64,000 nucleotides of DNA from Endomicrobiales bacterium (GCA_016930715.1 JAFGGC010000011.1:62001-126000), one strand, 5' to 3'; numbered from the stretch's first letter, positions 46,827-58,417 are shown. Numbers and translations: made by a program. Notes: generated by a model not told the origin, from the letters alone.

Positions 46827-48289
46827 CTGAGTATTCCCTTCCCGCGCAGGATAACATTAAGCGAACGCTTTAAAGCCATTTCCATTTTCAGCTGCGCCTT
46901 TCCGGTCATTATGTTCATTACGGACAGTATCATTTTAAGCGGATGGAACATCATCTTTGCCGCAAAAAACTTCAAGTACATCCACATTCTTGCTTTTGAA
47001 AGCACCTTGAAATCAGACCTCCATACCGGGGTAAAGGTCATTTCTTCGAGTTTTACGTTTTCATTTGCTTCGGAATAAAGCTTCGAACCGGGAACCGGAG
47101 TTATTATGAACACGGCCGGCTCGTCCGCGCCTTTCATTGCAAGTTCTGTTATGTACCTGTTTGAAAGCTTGACGTCCTCTCCGGTCTCGCCGGGAAAACC
47201 CAGAACGAAGCATACCTGGCTTTTTATTCCAACCTTCGACATTTCGCCTATTATCCTTAAACCGTGCTCGTGGTCGAATTTTTTGCCCATCATTTCCAAT
47301 ACTACCTTGGAACCTGTTTCCGGCGAAATCGACACGTAATTGAACCCAGCTGACCTCATTTCCTTAAGAAGCCCCGCGTCGAGCGTTTCCGCCTTCGTTC
47401 CGGAGGCTATCTTAATTTTCAAATCAAGCCCTTTTTTCTTTATCATCGAGCACATATCGGATATCCTTTCCCGCGATATAGTCGGGTTCAGGTCTTCGAT
47501 GTGGAATTCTCTTACCCCGTGCTTTCCGTAAAAGTATTCCATTTCAGAAACCACGCTTTCGGCGCTCCGCGGCCTCCATTTTGACCCCGTGCACGCCGGG
47601 GCCACGCAGAAACGACAGTTATACGGGCACCCTCTCGACGTTAGAATAGGGAGGTAGTTCTTCCCTTCGAAAGGCCCGTGAGCGTAACCAAGCGACCAGT
47701 ATTTTTCCAAAGGGAACAGATCCCACGCCGGATAAGGCAGTTTGTCAAGATTTTCTACATTTCCGGCGAAAACTTTACAGCCTTTTTCGCCGATATCGCC
47801 GTCAAACGCGTTTATTGCTTTGATAATCCCGTCTTCGGCATCCCCGGTGACCAAAACATCAGCGCCGTTTGAAAAAAACTCTTCCTTGACGCTTTCCAGG
47901 CAATAAGCGCTCACCGCCTGCGCGTTCTCCATTACTACTATTTTCGCGTCTTTATGCCTGCCCCTTATCCCGCGCAATATAGAAAGTATTGCTCCGTGTG
48001 CTATCACTATCGAGGCGTATATGACGATGATGTCCGTCCCAGGTTCGATCCTTTCGGATATCTCTTCGTAATTCAGGCCGTGAGAATAGTACTTAGCGTC
48101 ACGGAATACGTTCCCCTTGCCTTCCGCGAACGAGTCGATGACCTTTACAGCATAGCCTTTCGACCTCAATGCAGACGCGGCGCTTGCCAGCACCACAGGC
48201 ATATACACTATGCCTGTCGTTATCGTGTCGCTGGCTTGTATCATCAGATTCGGATTAACTAAGGCCAATTTTCTTATCATTCGCCTCAA
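46811..48289 (-). CDS. Cobalamin-binding-domain radical SAM protein
   Basis: LALVNPNLMIQASDTITTGIVYMPVVLASAASALRSKGYAVKVIDSF; TSRGCPYNCRFC. Confidence 0.94.
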   Translation of the reverse strand: MRRMIRKLALVNPNLMIQASDTITTGIVYMPVVLASAASALRSKGYAVKVIDSFAEGKGNVFRDAKYYSHGLNYEEISERIEPGTDIIVIYASIVIAHGAILSILRGIRGRHKDAKIVVMENAQAVSAYCLESVKEEFFSNGADVLVTGDAEDGIIKAINAFDGDIGEKGCKVFAGNVENLDKLPYPAWDLFPLEKYWSLGYAHGPFEGKNYLPILTSRGCPYNCRFCVAPACTGSKWRPRSAESVVSEMEYFYGKHGVREFHIEDLNPTISRERISDMCSMIKKKGLDLKIKIASGTKAETLDAGLLKEMRSAGFNYVSISPETGSKVVLEMMGKKFDHEHGLRIIGEMSKVGIKSQVCFVLGFPGETGEDVKLSNRYITELAMKGADEPAVFIITPVPGSKLYSEANENVKLEEMTFTPVWRSDFKVLSKARMWMYLKFFAAKMMFHPLKMILSVMNIMTGKAQLKMEMALKRSLNVILRGKGILRCAQR

Positions 48290-50028
48290 GCCTTCTTTTC
48301 AAACACCCTAACGGTGTTGTCGAGAAATTTTATCCTGTAGTTCACGAATATTTTGTCCAGGACGTTCCTTTTTCTCCTGAATTCCCTGACTATTCTGTAT
48401 CCAGCCAAAAATTCAGCATCTCTCAGCTTTGGGTCACCGTCATTTACGGATAAGTAGTACGTAGGCACATCTTTCTTGTTGATTCTCAGCCGTATTGTCG
48501 AAAACGGCGGATACCCGCCGTCGCTTACATATCCGTAAAAAGGAAAATCCCTCGTTCCCACATCAGCGTTCTCGGGGATGTTTTCATTTATCCACCTTCC
48601 GGCTTCGTTTAAATATCCGTCATGGCTCCTGATTATGACCGCGTAGAACACGTTGTTCATCAGCGTATACGTTATTATCAATGCAAGCACTGAATTGACG
48701 ACCAGCCTGTATTTCGAGAATTTTCCAGCCATCTCGGACGCGAACCACGCAGACAGCAGTACGAAATACGGGACCATAGGCATATCGTAATGCGACGTGT
48801 ACCACAATCCGCCGGATATGTAAAAATACATCACCAGTATGACGGGAATGACAATCAGGTTCTCCTTTTTCAATTTTATCATTGAATATAAAAACCCTGC
48901 CACTGACAGTGAATAAAGCAGGTAACCGAATTCTACGTGGAACTCGTATACGAAATGATGCAGAAAGTTCGACAGCGACGGTTCGAACGGCACGACCTTC
49001 GACAGGTACGTGAATTCCCAGATCATTCCCTTGAAATTTAGAAGATAGTACGGGTTTACAAGAATAAAAGCCGCCACGAACGACGCCAAAACCGCCGCTA
49101 TCGGGAGCATTTTAGGCGAAACACCTGCAGGTTTTTGGCTTTTAAGGCATATCAGGTACGCCGCCAAAGGCGAGAGAATGCTCGCGCCGGTGTATATCAT
49201 CGTTCCGGCGCAGAGTCCCGAGGCCGCGCCCGCGAGAATATAATCGGCTGTTCTGCCGTATTTCAATATCCTTGCGGAAAAATACAGCGGAACAAGCAGC
49301 ATCGTCACTATGACTCCGTGCGGTTTTACCGAATGCGCTTCTATCGGAAGGCAGGGTATCACCGCAAGCATTATCGCCGCCAACAAACCGGCGCTTTCCC
49401 CGTATAGCTCCCGGGCGCAGAGGAAAATAAGAGGAATGCCAAGCGCTATCATAAGCGCTCCGTAGCTCTTGGCTACCACGTAGAGCATCTTCATATCGCG
49501 CGGATGCGAGAAGTAATGCTCTACGTTCCCGGACACGTGTATCATGCCCAAAATCTGCGCTATCTTCAGCGTAATCCCTACAGGATATATGTAGGCCCCG
49601 CCGTATGTATAGAATTTCGGGTCGAAATCACGCCTGGCCGGCCTGATTCTTCCTATCGAAAGCATGGCCTTCTGTTCGTCCGGAAACCTCGGCTGCATCA
49701 TTATCGAACGTATGGAATGTATCTTTATCGATTCTATTTCCTTTTTCCCCGACGGCGCTTCAATTACTACCGGTCTTTCATCCGGGACATACAGCTGAGG
49801 AACGTCCCTTTTAAACTGTTCCTTGTATTTCTCGTAAACATCCTCGCGGCTTTTTGCCAGCACTTCAAGAAGCGAAGGCAGGAGTTCCGGATCTCCGAGG
49901 ACAAGGGCTGTTTTTTCTTCAGACGGCAGACCTGTTCCTATGCCTGAGAAATTGAAAAACAGCGACATCAGGGTCAGTGCCGATACGGCTATCAATATAT
50001 TCTTATTCAAAAATGCTCCGTCCGTCAT
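48286..50028 (-). CDS. Polytopic GT39-like protein with long N-terminal extracytoplasmic region
   Basis: GTGLPSEEKTALVL...DEQKAMLSIGRIRPARRDFDPKFYTYGGAYIYPVG; paralogue of 60655..62421. Confidence 0.78.
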   Translation of the reverse strand: MTDGAFLNKNILIAVSALTLMSLFFNFSGIGTGLPSEEKTALVLGDPELLPSLLEVLAKSREDVYEKYKEQFKRDVPQLYVPDERPVVIEAPSGKKEIESIKIHSIRSIMMQPRFPDEQKAMLSIGRIRPARRDFDPKFYTYGGAYIYPVGITLKIAQILGMIHVSGNVEHYFSHPRDMKMLYVVAKSYGALMIALGIPLIFLCARELYGESAGLLAAIMLAVIPCLPIEAHSVKPHGVIVTMLLVPLYFSARILKYGRTADYILAGAASGLCAGTMIYTGASILSPLAAYLICLKSQKPAGVSPKMLPIAAVLASFVAAFILVNPYYLLNFKGMIWEFTYLSKVVPFEPSLSNFLHHFVYEFHVEFGYLLYSLSVAGFLYSMIKLKKENLIVIPVILVMYFYISGGLWYTSHYDMPMVPYFVLLSAWFASEMAGKFSKYRLVVNSVLALIITYTLMNNVFYAVIIRSHDGYLNEAGRWINENIPENADVGTRDFPFYGYVSDGGYPPFSTIRLRINKKDVPTYYLSVNDGDPKLRDAEFLAGYRIVREFRRKRNVLDKIFVNYRIKFLDNTVRVFEKKA

Positions 50029-50897
50029 TTTTTAAGCCTTATGATGTCTATCACAAGACCCATCATAAAAAGCCCGACGCTCGCGTTGACCACTATCAAA
50101 AGCCATATGAGATAGGCAAGACCGAAATTGCTCATCCCGGAAACCTTCGCCACGTGCACTGCGGCGAACGACACGAACGGCATTAAACAAAAGGGCAGGA
50201 CAAGCTTCAGCGGATTGTAATACAAAAGCGATTCGACCAGCACCTGCGATACCCTCAAGGTGTCGCGTATTATCCTTATCTTTGATTTTCCCTGCCTTTC
50301 GACGTATTCTATCGGCACGAACTTAACGAATTTTCCGGTCGATATGAACATCAGCGTCAGGGTGGTCGAGAACGAAAAGCCGCGGCAGAACAGCGGATCG
50401 TTCGGTATGGAGTTCTTCTTGAAGATACGCAAGCCCGAATTCGCGTCCGGTATGTTCTGGCCCGTGGCGTATTCGGAAAGCCAGAGGAATATCAGCCTTG
50501 CGGGCGACTTGAACATCGAGCCCCAGAAGTGCCTTCCCTTTCTTGCCCCTATCACCATGTCAAAATCCGGCGCGTGAGCAAGAAGCTTCGTCAGCTCGGA
50601 CGGAGGGTAAGAGCCGTCCGCATCGATTATCGCTATCGTTTCATATTTGGCTTTTTCGACCCCGGTAATTATCGCCTGGCCGTAGCCCACATTAATGGGA
50701 TGAGAAATCACCGTGACCCCGGTTTCACTCGCTATTTCGCCAGTCCTGTCCCTGGAACCGTCGTTAACGACGATTATCTCGTAGCGTTTCAGGTTCTCGT
50801 CAAGCACTTCTTTCAGGTCGTTCAAAACTTTCCTGATTCCCTGCTCTTCATTGTAGGCGGGCACGACAACGGTTAAATCGTTCGTCTTTCTATCCAT
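50025..50897 (-). CDS. GT2 glycosyltransferase (DPM1-like with C-terminal TM helices)
   Basis: LTVVVPAYNEEQGI, VNDGSRDRTGEIA, AIIDADGSYPPSEL; C-terminal hydrophobic segments. Confidence 0.94.
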   Translation of the reverse strand: MDRKTNDLTVVVPAYNEEQGIRKVLNDLKEVLDENLKRYEIIVVNDGSRDRTGEIASETGVTVISHPINVGYGQAIITGVEKAKYETIAIIDADGSYPPSELTKLLAHAPDFDMVIGARKGRHFWGSMFKSPARLIFLWLSEYATGQNIPDANSGLRIFKKNSIPNDPLFCRGFSFSTTLTLMFISTGKFVKFVPIEYVERQGKSKIRIIRDTLRVSQVLVESLLYYNPLKLVLPFCLMPFVSFAAVHVAKVSGMSNFGLAYLIWLLIVVNASVGLFMMGLVIDIIRLKK

Positions 50898-50906
50898 TTT
50901 TCCTCC

Positions 50907-52610
50907 TCATTGTTCCACTAGATAATTTTCTATCGAAAGGCAGTCGAGATGCCCCAGTTTATAGGCCCTTATCGCATCCGACGGAGTGCAGACTATGGGT
51001 TCCTCGTGCATGTTAAAACTCGTGTTAATCAGCACCGAAAGGCCGGTCATCTTTTTATATTCCCGCAATATCTTTTCGTACGGCGCATTTACCCCGTTCT
51101 TCACCACCTGAGGCCTCGCGGTGCCGTCTACGTGCACGACGGCAGGCGCCTCTTTCCTGCACAGCTGCGTCGCGTTGTAAGTTATCGTCATGAATTCGGA
51201 CGCGTGGCTCGAGCTTCCACCGTAGCCTTCGAAATATTTTCCCGCGTCTTCATGCAGGACTACCGGGGCAAACGGCATAAATTCCGTTCTTTTAAGTCTC
51301 TTGTTCAGCCAATCGTTCACGGAAGGTTCGGTCGCCTGGTAAAGTATCGACCTGTTCCCGAGAGCCCTCGGCCCGTATTCCATCCTTCCCGAAAACCTGG
51401 CCGCGACTTTTCCTTTCGCAAGTCTTTTTGCCGTTTCCTTTTCTATGTCTTCGAAATAAGAGTACCTGCATCCCTGCCTTTTGAGTTCAGCTTCGATTGC
51501 GTCGGCAGAATAGCAAGGGCCTAGATACACGTCCTTCATCGGAGTGTCGTATCTCATTTCGCCCTTGAGGCAGGCAAGATGCAGTGCGGCTCCTACGGCA
51601 AGGCCGCCGTCCCCCATGTGCGGATGCACCCAGACGCCTTCCACGCCGGGAAGTTCCCTTATTCTCTGGTTCATTTTCACGTTGGCGAATACCCCTCCTG
51701 CCAGCGCTACGCGCCCCATTCCGGTCCTTTTTACCGCATCTGCCACATACGACGAGACAATGTCCTCAAGATGCTGCTGCATTCCCGCCGATATGTCTTC
51801 CCTCGAAAAACCTTTGAGTTTCTTCTCGAGCCTCCATATCTCCGGCCACAGGTAACCGCCCTTGTTCACGAAGGAGAACCTTCTCGGATCGTATTCCAGT
51901 TCTTCCCTGAACACCCCTATGGTCTTCTCGGGGTCGCCGTGCGCCGCAAGGCCGGTTATCTTGCCCTCGTGCCTGCCGGCCCTGAAGCCGCACAGGTGCG
52001 TGACGTAGCTGTAATAATAACCGGGTGAGTGATAGAACGGTATGTGGTGTATTTCTTTCATCGAGCCGTTTTTGCACCTGAATATCTTCGAACAGTACCC
52101 GTCCCCGAACGCGTCAAGCGTCACTGCAAGGCATTCTTGATATCCAGAAGTGGCGTACGCCGAAACCGCGTGAGCGTCGTGGTGTTCAACGAAGACCGGC
52201 TTGCGCGCAATCCTTTTTTTCTTTAGTATTTTCGTCATTTCCAGGAATTTCTTTCCCTTCGGCAGGAGATGTTTCACCGCGAATCTCGACAGCTCGACCC
52301 CGCCCGCTCCTGACAGTAACCATCTCGACAACCTGCTTTCCGGGAAAAATTGAAGCACCCTGCTATACGGGTCCCTCCACACGTCCTCAAAAGTTATGAT
52401 CGGGTTGCCCGTGGCAAGGTTAGAGAATACCACGGCGTCGATATCGTCGGGACCGTATTTGCCGAGTATATCCTCAATGGAAAGCTCCGGTATCCCCCAG
52501 AACATTTTTTCCCTGTTCAAACGCTCCTCGTTCACGGCATATGCTACCACTCCATTATCGATCAACGCCGCTCCCGCGTCGTGTTGGAGAGAGAGTCCGA
52601 GTATTTTCAT
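50907..52610 (-). CDS. NodU/CmcH-family carbamoyltransferase
   Basis: [69 protein letters not shown]. Confidence 0.95.
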   Translation of the reverse strand: MKILGLSLQHDAGAALIDNGVVAYAVNEERLNREKMFWGIPELSIEDILGKYGPDDIDAVVFSNLATGNPIITFEDVWRDPYSRVLQFFPESRLSRWLLSGAGGVELSRFAVKHLLPKGKKFLEMTKILKKKRIARKPVFVEHHDAHAVSAYATSGYQECLAVTLDAFGDGYCSKIFRCKNGSMKEIHHIPFYHSPGYYYSYVTHLCGFRAGRHEGKITGLAAHGDPEKTIGVFREELEYDPRRFSFVNKGGYLWPEIWRLEKKLKGFSREDISAGMQQHLEDIVSSYVADAVKRTGMGRVALAGGVFANVKMNQRIRELPGVEGVWVHPHMGDGGLAVGAALHLACLKGEMRYDTPMKDVYLGPCYSADAIEAELKRQGCRYSYFEDIEKETAKRLAKGKVAARFSGRMEYGPRALGNRSILYQATEPSVNDWLNKRLKRTEFMPFAPVVLHEDAGKYFEGYGGSSSHASEFMTITYNATQLCRKEAPAVVHVDGTARPQVVKNGVNAPYEKILREYKKMTGLSVLINTSFNMHEEPIVCTPSDAIRAYKLGHLDCLSIENYLVEQ

Positions 52611-53395
52611 TTTCTTCCTTCCTTTTCCTTCTTAAAAACATATTCGTTGCAGGCAATAGGAGTCCTTCCCTTCAGCACCTTCGTGGTTTTAAAGCCAAAA
52701 CCTTCGACCAGAGCTATTATCTTCTCGGCTGTTTCGTATTCGTACGGATACCCCCCGAGCCAGTCCACCGTGTCCACCATAAAATCCATTCCTCTTTCGT
52801 TCCTCAGGGGGTTCCTTCCGGTTACCGCATATTTCGCGGCCAGTATTACGGGAAGAAAGACAGCAAGCATCGCTTTTTTCAGGACGCGCGGTACAACGTT
52901 GTACAGGTACTTTATCATTCTCCATACCGGAGAAGTGAAGTGCCTGTTGTAAATCGACAGGACTATCACTCCGCCTTCCCCTACAAGACCGCAGGCGTTC
53001 GTTATGGCTTTTCTCATATTGCCCGTGTGATGGAGCGAGCCCCACGCGTAAACCGTGTCAAATCCCATTTTTTTAAGTTCCCGCACGGCCGCTTCGTCCA
53101 GAATGGACGCTTTCCTGAACTCGGGTTTCAACGGGCCGCTGGCGTATTTTGCCGAGTTTGACTCCGAAACGCGCACGCATTCCACGTCAACGTCTATGCC
53201 CACCACCCTCCTCGCGCCAAGATCCGCCGCGCATATGGAGAATATTCCGGAACCGCACCCGATATCAATAACGTTCCTGCCCTCGAAAGAACCTTTTCCC
53301 GCAAGCTCGATAAGCGAATTCCTCGCTTCCGCGAGCCTCCGCTCGTCCAGGACTTTTTCCGAATAGTCCTTCCAGTTTTTTCCGAAACCAAACAC
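52607..53395 (-). CDS. Class I SAM methyltransferase
   Basis: [46 protein letters not shown]. Confidence 0.93.
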   Translation of the reverse strand: MFGFGKNWKDYSEKVLDERRLAEARNSLIELAGKGSFEGRNVIDIGCGSGIFSICAADLGARRVVGIDVDVECVRVSESNSAKYASGPLKPEFRKASILDEAAVRELKKMGFDTVYAWGSLHHTGNMRKAITNACGLVGEGGVIVLSIYNRHFTSPVWRMIKYLYNVVPRVLKKAMLAVFLPVILAAKYAVTGRNPLRNERGMDFMVDTVDWLGGYPYEYETAEKIIALVEGFGFKTTKVLKGRTPIACNEYVFKKEKEGRK

Positions 53396-53408
53396 CGCGT
53401 TTTCCCTT

Positions 53409-54866
53409 TTAGTCCTTTATGCCGAACAGTTTTACTTTTATGAATGCGAGCCCGAAATAGAAATATTTTATTAATCCTCGGAAAGTGAGCAGGTCCCTGA
53501 AAATGTACGGTATTCTTTTTAGAAACGGGTCGCACGATATCTGCTGCCACTGGAATATCAATCCGCTCATTTCTTTCATGCTCAACCTGTCCGTGTAGAC
53601 CGGGACGTCACCCTGCATCGGAAGCGATTCGAGATCCTTGTACCTTTTCGTCCAGGAATAATCCTTCGGCAGGATCCCCTGGTCGTGTGCTTTTTTTTCG
53701 ATGTCGGTCCCGGGATATATCCTCATTATGCCAAGCCCCACGCTTCCCCTGCCTTCCTTTTCAACATAAAATTCCTTCATAAGGTCTATCGAAAGCCTTG
53801 CCTCTTCCATCCCCTCAGTGGGGTGGCTCAGCACGAAAAACGCGTGCGGTATTATGTCAAGCTCCTTGCACCACCTGATGCAGTCGCGGACCTGTCCGGT
53901 GTTTATTCGCTTGTTTATCACTTCTTTTAGTATCCTGTCTGACCCGGACTCGACGCCCAGCCCCACAAGATAACAGCCTGCCTCTTTCATCTTGGCAAGC
54001 AGCTCCTTAGACATGTTGTCCACTCTTATGTTGCATCTCCACGGCAGCACCAGCCCCCTTTTGATTATCAGGTCGCAGATATCAATGACCCTCCGGGGAT
54101 CGGTCGTGAACACCGAATCATAGAACCAATACGCCTGCATCTTCCATTCATCTACAAGATGCCGAATTTCCCCGACCACGCTTTCAGGCGATCTGAACCT
54201 TATCTTGTTCTGCCAGATCCGGCTCTCTGAGCAGAAATTGCACTTGAAAACGCAGCCCCTGCTCGTCATCAAATGACCTATCCTTAGGCTTTTGCCCCTT
54301 ATCAGGATCCCGCTTTTTTCGGGCCAGTCACCGAAAAGATGCCTTGCCGGATACGGCAGGGAATCAAGATCCGATATCTGCCTTCTCGGTGACGCTAATT
54401 TTATCTTACCTGCGTCCCTGTATGCGACACCTTCTATTTTCCCGGCTTCTTTCCTTCCGCATTTCAGGTTTATCAGGTCCACTATCGCCTCTTCGCCTTC
54501 GCCTATGACCGCTATGTCAACGGAACCTATGTTCTTCAGCATGTCTTCGGCCGCAAGCGTAGGATGAGGCCCTCCCGCGACTACAAGCGCGTCAGGCAGG
54601 ACCTTCTTTATTTTTTCCGACAAGGAGAACGCCTCGAACCTGTTCTCGCTCCCGAACGAAAGGCCCACGATGTCTGCTCCGTATCCTGCCACCCTTTTTA
54701 TAATTTCCTTTTCCCTGAGGTTCTCGATAAAGTTGTCAATTACACTGACCTGGTGTCCAGCCGCTTCAACCGCAGAGGCGACATAACCGACCCCCAGCGT
54801 GGGCAGGAAAGGGATGCTCTCTTTTATTCCCTGATATCCCGAAGGGACAATGAGCTGGATCTTCAT
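53409..54866 (-). CDS. Cobalamin-binding-domain radical SAM protein
   Basis: [32 protein letters not shown]. Confidence 0.95.
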   Translation of the reverse strand: MKIQLIVPSGYQGIKESIPFLPTLGVGYVASAVEAAGHQVSVIDNFIENLREKEIIKRVAGYGADIVGLSFGSENRFEAFSLSEKIKKVLPDALVVAGGPHPTLAAEDMLKNIGSVDIAVIGEGEEAIVDLINLKCGRKEAGKIEGVAYRDAGKIKLASPRRQISDLDSLPYPARHLFGDWPEKSGILIRGKSLRIGHLMTSRGCVFKCNFCSESRIWQNKIRFRSPESVVGEIRHLVDEWKMQAYWFYDSVFTTDPRRVIDICDLIIKRGLVLPWRCNIRVDNMSKELLAKMKEAGCYLVGLGVESGSDRILKEVINKRINTGQVRDCIRWCKELDIIPHAFFVLSHPTEGMEEARLSIDLMKEFYVEKEGRGSVGLGIMRIYPGTDIEKKAHDQGILPKDYSWTKRYKDLESLPMQGDVPVYTDRLSMKEMSGLIFQWQQISCDPFLKRIPYIFRDLLTFRGLIKYFYFGLAFIKVKLFGIKD

Positions 54867-55994
54867 CTATCTCTCACCTCTGAGGACTTTCCTGACCGAG
54901 TCTGCCGCGTCTTTCCACTGCCATTTTCCGGACATTTTAACCGAGTTCTCACAGAACTTCTTCAACATTTCCCTGTCGGATAAGAGTTTTTTTAAAGCTC
55001 CACCGAGGGCTTCGACCGTACCGTCTTTAATCAAATAGCCGTTGTATCCGTCCCTGACCAGTTCCGGTATCCCGCCGACATCCGTCCCGACTACCGCCAG
55101 TCCAGCAGCCAGCGCTTCGTTGACAACGTTAGGCATCCCTTCGTCGACCGAAGGCACCAGAATCGCGTGAGATCTCGCGTAGTGTCCTTTCAGCTCTTCG
55201 CGCCCGGCCCAATTCACGAAACTCACCCTCTCGGCCTCCCCCATCCTCTCCGCCATAGATTTCAGTTTTCTCTCCATAGGACCCGAACCGATAATGGTCA
55301 AACTGATTCCCGGTTTCTTGATTTCCGAAAAGGCCTTCAAGACAACGTCGGGCCGCTTCTGAGTCACAAGACGGCCTATGAACAGGAGATTGATCGTTTC
55401 CGCGCTTTTCATTGCCGGGTCCGCGTGAAAATCCTCTGTATAGTTGCCGTTCGGGATAACGTTCACTTTCTTGTCCGTACTTTTCTGCGCCAGCTCGCCC
55501 ATGTAGCGGCTATTCGCTATTAGTGCGTCGGCCGATTTCCACACCTTCATTATCAACGGCTTAAGGACCATCTGGTACGCGAGCAGTTCCTCCTTCAGGA
55601 AACCCGGGACGTCCCCGCCTCTCAACGATATGGCGTATGGTACCCCGGACGATCTCTTCATCTCGTACGCTATCAGACCCTCGGGCAGCGTGAAATACGC
55701 AAGTGTCTTTTCGGGTTTGAAACCGCCTGAAACCGTTCTTAGGTATTTTCCGGCTGTCAGATAATACTTGAAAAGCTCCGTCACGCCGCATCCGAACATC
55801 CTTTTTCTGTTTATATCAAGCCGCACCAGCCTGTAACCGTAGATGTCTTCTTCGTTTTTCAGGCCGCCATAACCCGTGCTGACGAACAGGACCTTTTCCC
55901 CCATTGCAGCGAGGTGCCTTGCTGTCTGCGCCGCGGCGTTTCCCGCGCCGCCTCCCAGCGGCGGATGCTCGTGGCAAAGAAGAAGTATGTTCAC
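54867..55994 (-). CDS. GT4 family glycosyltransferase (GTG start)
   Basis: VNILLLCHEHPPLGGGAGNAAAQTARHL...VPSVDEGMPNVVNEALAAGLAVVGTDVGGIPELV. GTG at 55994 forms a GTGA overlap with the upstream stop; the first ~104 codons of the listed ORF are shadow. Confidence 0.9.
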   Translation of the reverse strand: MNILLLCHEHPPLGGGAGNAAAQTARHLAAMGEKVLFVSTGYGGLKNEEDIYGYRLVRLDINRKRMFGCGVTELFKYYLTAGKYLRTVSGGFKPEKTLAYFTLPEGLIAYEMKRSSGVPYAISLRGGDVPGFLKEELLAYQMVLKPLIMKVWKSADALIANSRYMGELAQKSTDKKVNVIPNGNYTEDFHADPAMKSAETINLLFIGRLVTQKRPDVVLKAFSEIKKPGISLTIIGSGPMERKLKSMAERMGEAERVSFVNWAGREELKGHYARSHAILVPSVDEGMPNVVNEALAAGLAVVGTDVGGIPELVRDGYNGYLIKDGTVEALGGALKKLLSDREMLKKFCENSVKMSGKWQWKDAADSVRKVLRGER

Positions 55995-57274
55995 GCGCCC
56001 CTCCGCTTCGCGCAGTATCGCTCCGCCAGCAAGAAAACCGCGTAAGAGGCGTATATCATCATGAAGGGCATCATCGGCAGGCGGTACCGTACCATCGGAT
56101 AAAATACCACGAAAAGGATCGTCTGGCTCATAATGAACGCCAGGAAAGCGTACTGCCTGGGCGCCGCACCCACTGAAAGCACTATGCCCGCTATGCCCAG
56201 CATTATTACCACGCCGTCCGACAAGAAGCTCGTTATCCTTACGGCCCAGGTCGGCATTCCCGAAATGTTGTTTATCCTCGGGTGCTCCCTCGGCCAAAAA
56301 CCCCACAGGCGCCAGAGTTTTATCAAATGCCTTTTCACCGTAGCGAGCGGCGAACCGAAAATCAACCCTATGGCTTTTTTTCTTGAGAACGCGTCCCTTT
56401 CGCCAGGCGGCACTCTTTCAAGCTCTTTCGACACTTCCAGGTTCACGTAATTTTCCTCGGTTAGAATGTCCGACGATCCGATGTATTCGTTGTTCCCCTG
56501 CCAGAGAAGCACCCATATGCCGCTCTTGTTCGGAGTGGCCTGGGCGCTCCTTAAAAGCATCGAGTCCGATATTTTGTAGTTCCTCCAGACCCAGGGCGCC
56601 AACACCGCCGCGAAGGACATAAAAACAACAAATGACATCAGTATCCTGCGGCTTACCCTGCCGCTTTCCAGCATCAGGACCAGCAGAACCGCGAACGGAA
56701 CGAAAACGACGAACACCTCCCGTGTCAGTGACGCAAAGCCCGACGCGATCCCGGCCGCGGCGTACAACGCCGTTTTCCCGGTCCTCAATGCCTCGATGAA
56801 AACGGCGATGCTCAGGACGACAAGCATCGTGAAAAAGGTTTCCGAAAGAAGGTGGGCGCTGTAAAAAACGAAGTACGGGTTCAGTGCCATCAGAAACGAC
56901 GCGCAAAGACCTATCCCGGTACCGAAAACGCTTTTTGCCGCGTAGAACAATAGCAGAATGGTCAACGCCGAAAGCAGGGCCTGAACCAGCCTCGCCGCGA
57001 AAACACTGTGCCCGAAAACCGCGTAAATGCCGGACAGGAAAACCGGGTAGCCCGGAACCCTTGCGGTCGAAGGTTTCCCGTCCATTTCAACGTATCCCCT
57101 GCCCTGCGTGAGGTTCCACGCGAGAGTGTCGTAACCTCCGGCATCCGGAAAAATGAGCGTAGAATTCCTGTTATGCCAGGAAAATCCAAGCCTCAATATC
57201 AGCCCTAACGCGAACACCGCCAGAAGCAGTCTGGTCGATTTTTTGGTCATTATTTCCGTGTTAAATACCTTCAT
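55991..57274 (-). CDS. Polytopic GT39/ArnT-like glycosyltransferase
   Basis: FPDAGGYDTLAWNLTQGRGYVEMDGKPSTARVPGYPVFLSGIYAVFG. Confidence 0.88.
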   Translation of the reverse strand: MKVFNTEIMTKKSTRLLLAVFALGLILRLGFSWHNRNSTLIFPDAGGYDTLAWNLTQGRGYVEMDGKPSTARVPGYPVFLSGIYAVFGHSVFAARLVQALLSALTILLLFYAAKSVFGTGIGLCASFLMALNPYFVFYSAHLLSETFFTMLVVLSIAVFIEALRTGKTALYAAAGIASGFASLTREVFVVFVPFAVLLVLMLESGRVSRRILMSFVVFMSFAAVLAPWVWRNYKISDSMLLRSAQATPNKSGIWVLLWQGNNEYIGSSDILTEENYVNLEVSKELERVPPGERDAFSRKKAIGLIFGSPLATVKRHLIKLWRLWGFWPREHPRINNISGMPTWAVRITSFLSDGVVIMLGIAGIVLSVGAAPRQYAFLAFIMSQTILFVVFYPMVRYRLPMMPFMMIYASYAVFLLAERYCAKRRGA

Positions 57275-57275
57275 T

Positions 57276-58373
57276 TCAGGCGTTCCTTGCGAAAAAACGC
57301 CAGCTCCTGCCCATCCTTCCCGGATACCGGCATGTGATGTCTATTTGCTTCAGGGACGTTTCCTTCGCGAAGCTTTCGACGTCTCCCTTTTTAAAAAAGT
57401 TTATTATGGGCACCGTGATGTGGTCCTGGCAGATCCAGCATACTCCCGCCCAGCTGCGGTCAGCGTACTGGTTGAAAGGCACGCATTCGGCCGCTTTCGA
57501 AAATCCAGGTAGTTTTCTTAGTGCCCTGTACAGAACATTGAACAGGTAGAGCGCCGTGCCGAACAGGTAACTCAAGCCCCTTGACCATCCGAAAGGTATC
57601 CTGCGCGTTACAACCCTGATGGCTTTCAGGGGGTATTTGATGCCGCTGTGTCCGTAGACCCAAAGAAAAAGCGCGGCCCCGGGTTTCAGGAAACACGCAA
57701 GATGCTGGACTCCCTCATTGGGCGAAGGAAGATGGTGTATCACACCTATGCAGTATATGATGTCGAATATTTTTTTCAGCGGAAGGTAGTATATGTCGCC
57801 CTGAAAAAAGTACGCGTTCTCGGAATTCTTGAATATCGTGTTTTGCGCCACGAGAACTGCTTCGCTCATATCGAACGCGATGAGCGTTTTCGCGCCGTAT
57901 TTTTTCGCGAAATACGCGAACCTGCCCATTCCGCATCCGGCGTCCAGCACGACCTTATCCTTGAAATCCGCCGGCGAGAGGTGTTCCCCGAGCACGTGCC
58001 TGAACTCTGATTCGTATTCCGCCAGCATGCTGGAATATATAGACCACCCGTATTCGTAGCCCTTGGCGACTTCCTTTGAGCGCAGCGACCTGTCTTTTTT
58101 AACGTCGGGAACACCCCTGTGTTCTATGTTGAGGCCGTATTTCGAGACAAAACCGTCATAACCGCGCACGAGCTCGCCGATTATTTCCTTGCGGAGTATC
58201 CTCGGAACGGACTCGATTATCGGATATGCCGACCCGCATTTGGCGCATTCCAGCACACCCTCTGCCACGTCGCCTGAATCCCCGGACGAAGCGTCGTCGG
58301 TCAGGAAAACCTTCAGGCTGAATTCTGAACCGCACTCAGGACATACCACGTATTCAAGAAAACGTCTTTTCAT
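57276..58373 (-). CDS. Class I SAM methyltransferase with Trm112-like N-terminus
   Basis: YVVCPECGSEFSL...ECAKCGSAYPIIESVPRIL; VVLDAGCGMGRFAYFAKKYGAKTLIAFDMS. Confidence 0.93.
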   Translation of the reverse strand: MKRRFLEYVVCPECGSEFSLKVFLTDDASSGDSGDVAEGVLECAKCGSAYPIIESVPRILRKEIIGELVRGYDGFVSKYGLNIEHRGVPDVKKDRSLRSKEVAKGYEYGWSIYSSMLAEYESEFRHVLGEHLSPADFKDKVVLDAGCGMGRFAYFAKKYGAKTLIAFDMSEAVLVAQNTIFKNSENAYFFQGDIYYLPLKKIFDIIYCIGVIHHLPSPNEGVQHLACFLKPGAALFLWVYGHSGIKYPLKAIRVVTRRIPFGWSRGLSYLFGTALYLFNVLYRALRKLPGFSKAAECVPFNQYADRSWAGVCWICQDHITVPIINFFKKGDVESFAKETSLKQIDITCRYPGRMGRSWRFFARNA

Positions 58374-58417
58374 GGTTGAGAAATACTTCCTCGGAATTAT
58401 ATTGATATTTCTATAAG

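Noticed and set aside
55561-56306. N-terminal extension of the GT4 ORF and short ORF 55561..55791 as novel small proteins
   Set aside because: Both overlap well-supported coding frames and show no domain-like sequence.
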